DNA of 7,817 nt from JBAZDV01 sp041669745 (GTDB lineage Archaea; Thermoplasmatota; Thermoplasmata; Methanomassiliicoccales; Methanomethylophilaceae), in NCBI GenBank assembly GCA_041669745.1, contig JBAYAO010000068.1, forward strand, positions 1-7,817, written 5' to 3'. This document shows positions 5,471-7,817 of the stretch, one piece after another. The position numbers and the translations under genes were made by a program. The stretch's first letter is position 1. Each line of letters starts with the position of its first letter. Under the pieces are notes generated by a model. That model was given only the letters and a program-made list of their open reading frames with translations. It was not told the origin of the DNA and did not search any database.

Positions 5471-6595
5471 ATGACACCGATAAGATTAGTAGAATTGTTT
5501 GCAGGCATTGGAGCACAAGCTATTGCGTTAGACAGAGCAGGTATACCCTATGTATCTCTCGGATTCTCCGAGATAGATAAGTACGCAATATCTGTATATC
5601 ATGCATTACACGGAGCTGCACCCGAACTCGGAGACATAACTAAGATAGAACACCTCCCTGAGAACATAGACCTCTTGACAATATCCTCGCCTTGCACCTC
5701 TCTATCTCTCTCAGGAAAGATGAATGGAATGCAGGAAGGTTCTGGAACAGCATCTTCGCTTATTTGGGATGCCATCAGGCTTATCAGAGACTGTAATATA
5801 CGCAACGATCTTCCAAAGGTCATTGTGTTCGAGAATGTCAAACAGATAGCAAACAGGAAGAACATTAAAGACCTTGATAAGCTCATTCAGGAACTCAACG
5901 AGATGAACTACACCTGTGACTATAAAGTCCTTAATGCATCAGATTACAACGTGCCCCAGTCGAGAGAAAGATTCTTTATGGTATGCAGACTTGATAAAAC
6001 ACATACTGCATTCCCTGCACCAATTCCTCTTACGACCAAGTTAAGAGATTATCTCGAAATAGATGTAGATAAGAGATTCTACCTTACCCCCGAACGCATT
6101 GCGACATTGGAAGAACACAAGGCACGCAACAAGGCGAAGGGCAATGGATTCGGGTATTCTACTGTTGATCCTGATTCAGTCTGCAGAACGCTCACTACAA
6201 AACAGAGAGAAGAACATGACACTCCCATTCTTGTAGGCGTACTTGCTGATGATGGGAGGCATGAGATAATTCGCAGAGTTTATTCTCCAGAAGGCTGCTG
6301 TCCTACACTCAACACGTGCAACGGAGGAGACCGTCAGCCTAAGATAGCGGAAGGGGCGATATACGATGAGAATAACAATCTTCTTAGAAATATCAAAATA
6401 CGCAGACTCACACCGAGAGAGTTCTGGAGATGTATGGACTTCTTCGACAAAGATGGAAATGAACTATATGACATTGCATCTAAAGCGGTCATAGATAAGA
6501 AACCAGTCTCAATGTCAAGAATGTATATGCTTGCAGGCAATTCTATTTGTATCGAGCCTATGAAGTTGCTTTTCGAGAGTATTTACGAGGTGTGA
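5471..6595 (+). CDS. DNA (cytosine-5) methyltransferase
   Basis: This 374-residue enzyme would transfer a methyl group from S-adenosylmethionine to carbon 5 of cytosine in DNA. The canonical motifs appear in order: motif I LFAGIGAQAIAL (9-20, cofactor binding), motif IV SSPCTSLSLSG (72-82) with catalytic Cys75, motif VI FENV (120-123), motif VIII QSRERFF (163-169), a variable target-recognition region (about 180-305), motif IX RRLTPREFWRCM (311-322) and motif X AGNSI (355-359). Motif IV reads PCTSLS rather than the usual PCQ-F-S, a tolerated variant. All catalytic residues are present, so it should be active. No restriction endonuclease neighbours it, which suggests an orphan viral enzyme protecting the genome from host restriction. 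The recognition sequence cannot be read from the protein. It starts the right-hand operon. Confidence 0.93.
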   Translation: MTPIRLVELFAGIGAQAIALDRAGIPYVSLGFSEIDKYAISVYHALHGAAPELGDITKIEHLPENIDLLTISSPCTSLSLSGKMNGMQEGSGTASSLIWDAIRLIRDCNIRNDLPKVIVFENVKQIANRKNIKDLDKLIQELNEMNYTCDYKVLNASDYNVPQSRERFFMVCRLDKTHTAFPAPIPLTTKLRDYLEIDVDKRFYLTPERIATLEEHKARNKAKGNGFGYSTVDPDSVCRTLTTKQREEHDTPILVGVLADDGRHEIIRRVYSPEGCCPTLNTCNGGDRQPKIAEGAIYDENNNLLRNIKIRRLTPREFWRCMDFFDKDGNELYDIASKAVIDKKPVSMSRMYMLAGNSICIEPMKLLFESIYEV

Positions 6596-6597
6596 AC

Positions 6598-7059
6598 ATG
6601 ACATCGCAAGCTGTAGAAGACATGCGCGGAAAGGGCTGGTTCGTCCCTCAAGACATATGGGGGAAACTTGAGAAAAGAACTTTAGAGCGTGTACTTCCGC
6701 AATACATTCACAAGGGGATATTGGTTAGAAGGCATACTGCAGAATCGTATCCTTTTTACGAATATGCGTTTGCCGACTCGGAAGAGGGCATAGAACAGGC
6801 GAGGATAGACAGTACGCCTGTCACACCTATAAACTCTCGCGATGTCACTATAGACGATGTAGTGGCCTATGTGAGCATTAATGAGCCTGTTCTACTCGTT
6901 AACGTCTATAAACATTATGGATTGACCGGCATCAAGACCGATGGAGACCGTAAGAGAATAGCTAAGCTATATAAGTATACGGCAGATTTGGGATTGATTC
7001 ACATGGAAGAGCGTTCATATGGAGCGAATAAGTTCAGAGTATTTACGATGGTGAAATGA
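6598..7059 (+). CDS. Small protein with winged-helix-like segments, possible DNA binding
   Basis: The 153-residue protein starts at ATG 6598, two bases after the methyltransferase stop, with GAGGTG (6587-6592) five bases upstream. An earlier in-frame ATG at 6547 would overlap the methyltransferase by 49 bases and has no comparable site. Two segments have a winged-helix rhythm: residues about 11-45 (GKGWFVPQDIWGKLEKRTLE..., then ILVRRH) and about 80-150 (DVVAYV..., NVYKHYGL, RKRIAKLYKYTADLGLI, then a hairpin FRVFTM). These patterns suggest a small transcription factor or replication-linked DNA-binding protein, but no family is identified with confidence. The short gaps and overlaps mark an operon with the genes on both sides. 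Confidence 0.75.
   Translation: MTSQAVEDMRGKGWFVPQDIWGKLEKRTLERVLPQYIHKGILVRRHTAESYPFYEYAFADSEEGIEQARIDSTPVTPINSRDVTIDDVVAYVSINEPVLLVNVYKHYGLTGIKTDGDRKRIAKLYKYTADLGLIHMEERSYGANKFRVFTMVK
7050..7054 (+). promoter_or_regulatory. GGTGA ribosome site for the 66-residue gene
   Basis: GGTGA lies four bases before ATG 7059. The same GGTGA-plus-four spacing recurs before the ATA start at 7256, which supports starts at both places. Confidence 0.45.
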
Positions 7060-7259
7060 TGGCAGAAATGATACATGTAAGGATTGATAAGTTCTTGAGA
7101 AAGCACGAAGGCGAATGGTACACAGCTGCAGAACTTGCGTTTGAGTTAAATACATATAATAAGAAGATATCTTACAACATACGCGGAATGCCTCAAGTCA
7201 TTCACAAAGAATCCGTGTCTGGCGCGTTCTTATACAGCATCCCGAAGGTGAAAACATAA
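7059..7259 (+). CDS. Small helix-turn-helix-like protein
   Basis: The gene encodes 66 residues from ATG 7059, or 67 from ATG 7056, which would give an ATGA overlap with the previous stop. Spacing from GGTGA favours 7059. The sequence reads as helix, WYTAAELAFELN (turn and recognition-helix-like), helix NKKISYNIRGM, then a short hairpin ending FLYSIPKVKT, the layout of a minimal winged helix. It is similar in style to the preceding protein and may be a related small DNA-binding factor. Its TAA stop overlaps the ATA start of the next gene (ATAA, 7256-7259). The function is unknown. Confidence 0.7.
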   Translation: MAEMIHVRIDKFLRKHEGEWYTAAELAFELNTYNKKISYNIRGMPQVIHKESVSGAFLYSIPKVKT

Positions 7260-7474
7260 ATCAGCGGTCAAGCCTATACAAAAAATGTCCGAATTGTGGA
7301 GAGGGGCATTATTGGACAATTAAAAAGTATGAAGATCATGTCGAAGAATGTCCTACCGACGTTGAAAGTGCACAAAAAGAGATGAAAGATGTCAATTCAA
7401 TTGTGGTCAATCACTACGCGAAAGAGTTTGACCTTATTAGACCGACAAAATATACGAACTCAAGAGGGGAATGA
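7256..7474 (+). CDS. C2HC zinc-finger protein with an apparent ATA start
   Basis: A 72-residue frame carries a clean zinc-finger spacing, Cys11-x2-Cys14-x13-His28-x3-Cys32 (CPNCGEGHYW...YEDHVEEC), followed by a charged helix. It ends at TGA 7472-7474, overlapping ATG 7471 of the next gene by four bases. There is no ATG, GTG or TTG in this frame between the previous in-frame stop (7160-7162) and the first Cys. The only well-placed start is ATA 7256, four bases after AGGTGA (7246-7251) and overlapping the upstream TAA as ATAA. Restoring one G at 7258 would give the standard ATGA overlap, so this looks like a start codon lost or changed by a G-to-A transition, or a genuine AUA start. The finger suggests nucleic-acid or protein binding. 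A -1 frameshift from the upstream gene is a less likely alternative. Confidence 0.65.
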   Translation: MNQRSSLYKKCPNCGEGHYWTIKKYEDHVEECPTDVESAQKEMKDVNSIVVNHYAKEFDLIRPTKYTNSRGE

Positions 7475-7740
7475 ATATGAATGAAGAAGAATGCGAATTA
7501 ATAAAAGGAATGATAGAGAATATGATATGTAACGGAGAAACAATGGAGAAACTCTATAAAAGGCTTGTAAGTTTAGAAGATCAAGTTACACTGATGAGTG
7601 GGCAGGTAAACGAGATAAAAGGAATGATCGCAAACATGCAGCCCGCACCATATCAACCTTATAGATATGAACCAGGGGCAACATATCGGAGCACACCTGA
7701 CAGTACCACACACTTTACATGTAATTCTAACGGAGTGTGA
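7471..7740 (+). CDS. Small coiled-coil protein
   Basis: The gene encodes 89 residues from ATG 7471 (ATGA overlap with the preceding stop), or 87 from ATG 7477, which is better spaced from GAGGGGA (7464-7470). Residues about 5-55 are acidic and helical with hydrophobic heptad spacing (LIKGMIENMI..., LYKRLVSLEDQVTLM, VNEIKGMIANM), predicting a dimeric or trimeric coiled coil. A Pro/Tyr/Thr-rich tail follows (APYQPYRYEPGATYR...). No family is recognised. Small coiled-coil proteins of this kind are common in viral early operons and as structural scaffolds. Its place between zinc-finger and dUTPase-like genes favours the first. Confidence 0.7.
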   Translation: MNMNEEECELIKGMIENMICNGETMEKLYKRLVSLEDQVTLMSGQVNEIKGMIANMQPAPYQPYRYEPGATYRSTPDSTTHFTCNSNGV

Positions 7741-7744
7741 GCAC

Positions 7745-7817
7745 TTGCAGGTAACACACGAGTTCGGACTTCCCGTCAGAAAAACTACAGGGTCATGCGG
7801 TTATGACCTTGTAACTC
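7745..7817 (+). CDS. 5' end of a dUTPase-like gene (partial)
   Basis: From TTG 7745 the frame stays open to the window edge and reads LPVRKTTGSCGYDLVT after eight residues. This resembles the first conserved motif of trimeric dUTPases (P-x-R-x-T-x-GS-A-GYDL), enzymes that hydrolyse dUTP to dUMP and keep uracil out of DNA. Cys replaces the usual Ala. No ATG or GTG lies nearby in frame. GGAGTGTGA (7732-7740) supplies a ribosome site, so TTG is the likely start. Related dCTP deaminases share part of this fold but usually not this exact motif. Only 24 residues are visible, so the family is probable, not certain. Confidence 0.6.
   Translation, partial: MQVTHEFGLPVRKTTGSCGYDLVT

Noticed and set aside
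6547..6597. Start of the 153-residue protein at ATG 6547
   Set aside because: It would overlap the conserved C-terminal end of the methyltransferase and lacks a ribosome site, whereas ATG 6598 has GAGGTG at proper spacing.
7220..7290. Programmed -1 frameshift joining the 66-residue gene to the zinc-finger frame
   Set aside because: The frames are in the right relation, but no slippery heptamer is seen before the TAA. The ATAA overlap and AGGTGA spacing explain the arrangement more simply.
1..7817. Pyrrolysine readthrough of an in-frame TAG, tRNA genes or CRISPR repeats
   Set aside because: I looked for frames continuing past TAG, cloverleaf-like stretches and evenly spaced short repeats and saw none that could be supported. 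The only long repeat found is VR/TR.

Overview
The window looks like part of a tailed virus (or its integrated provirus) that infects an archaeon, possibly a methanogen. The viral reading rests on a tail-fibre-like protein, strings of small tightly packed genes all on the + strand, a solitary DNA cytosine methyltransferase and the start of a dUTPase-like gene. The archaeal reading rests on repeated TTTAAATACC-type TATA boxes about 25-40 bases before start codons, at least two transcripts that would be leaderless, and GGTGA-type ribosome binding sites. Every gene that ends here uses TAA or TGA and none uses TAG. That fits hosts that reserve TAG for pyrrolysine, but the sample is small. The lineage cannot be fixed from the sequence alone.

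Layout, left to right. Bases 1-116 hold the end of a probable structural gene. Bases 121-3680 form a complete diversity-generating retroelement (DGR). Its parts are a 723-residue target protein with Ig-like repeats and a C-type-lectin-like C-terminus, a variable repeat (VR, about 2132-2276) at the 3' end of that gene, a noncoding template repeat (TR, about 2371-2515), a structured spacer, and a 340-residue reverse transcriptase with a YMDD box. A hand alignment of VR and TR gives 24 differences in 145 positions, 21 of them at TR adenines. This is the signature of adenine-specific mutagenic homing. A 72-residue gene follows the reverse transcriptase and then a terminator-like hairpin (3910-3934).

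Bases 3945-4791 carry a promoter, an unrecognised 119-residue gene and two small membrane proteins. Bases 4792-5433 carry a second TATA box and a probable zinc-ribbon gene whose 203-codon frame is interrupted by one in-frame TGA, exactly where a CxxC cysteine is expected. Bases 5428-7740 appear to form one operon: a promoter overlapping the previous stop codon, a C5 cytosine methyltransferase, two winged-helix-like small proteins, a C2HC zinc-finger protein whose only plausible start is an ATA, and a coiled-coil protein. The window ends inside a dUTPase-like gene (from 7745).

Read together, the left half builds and diversifies a receptor-binding virion protein. The right half looks like an early or DNA-metabolism module with modification, small DNA-binding proteins and nucleotide-pool functions. 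The DGR is of a known class, although no Avd accessory gene is visible. The points most worth a second look are the TGA at 4924, the ATA start at 7256, and the structured elements around VR and TR.
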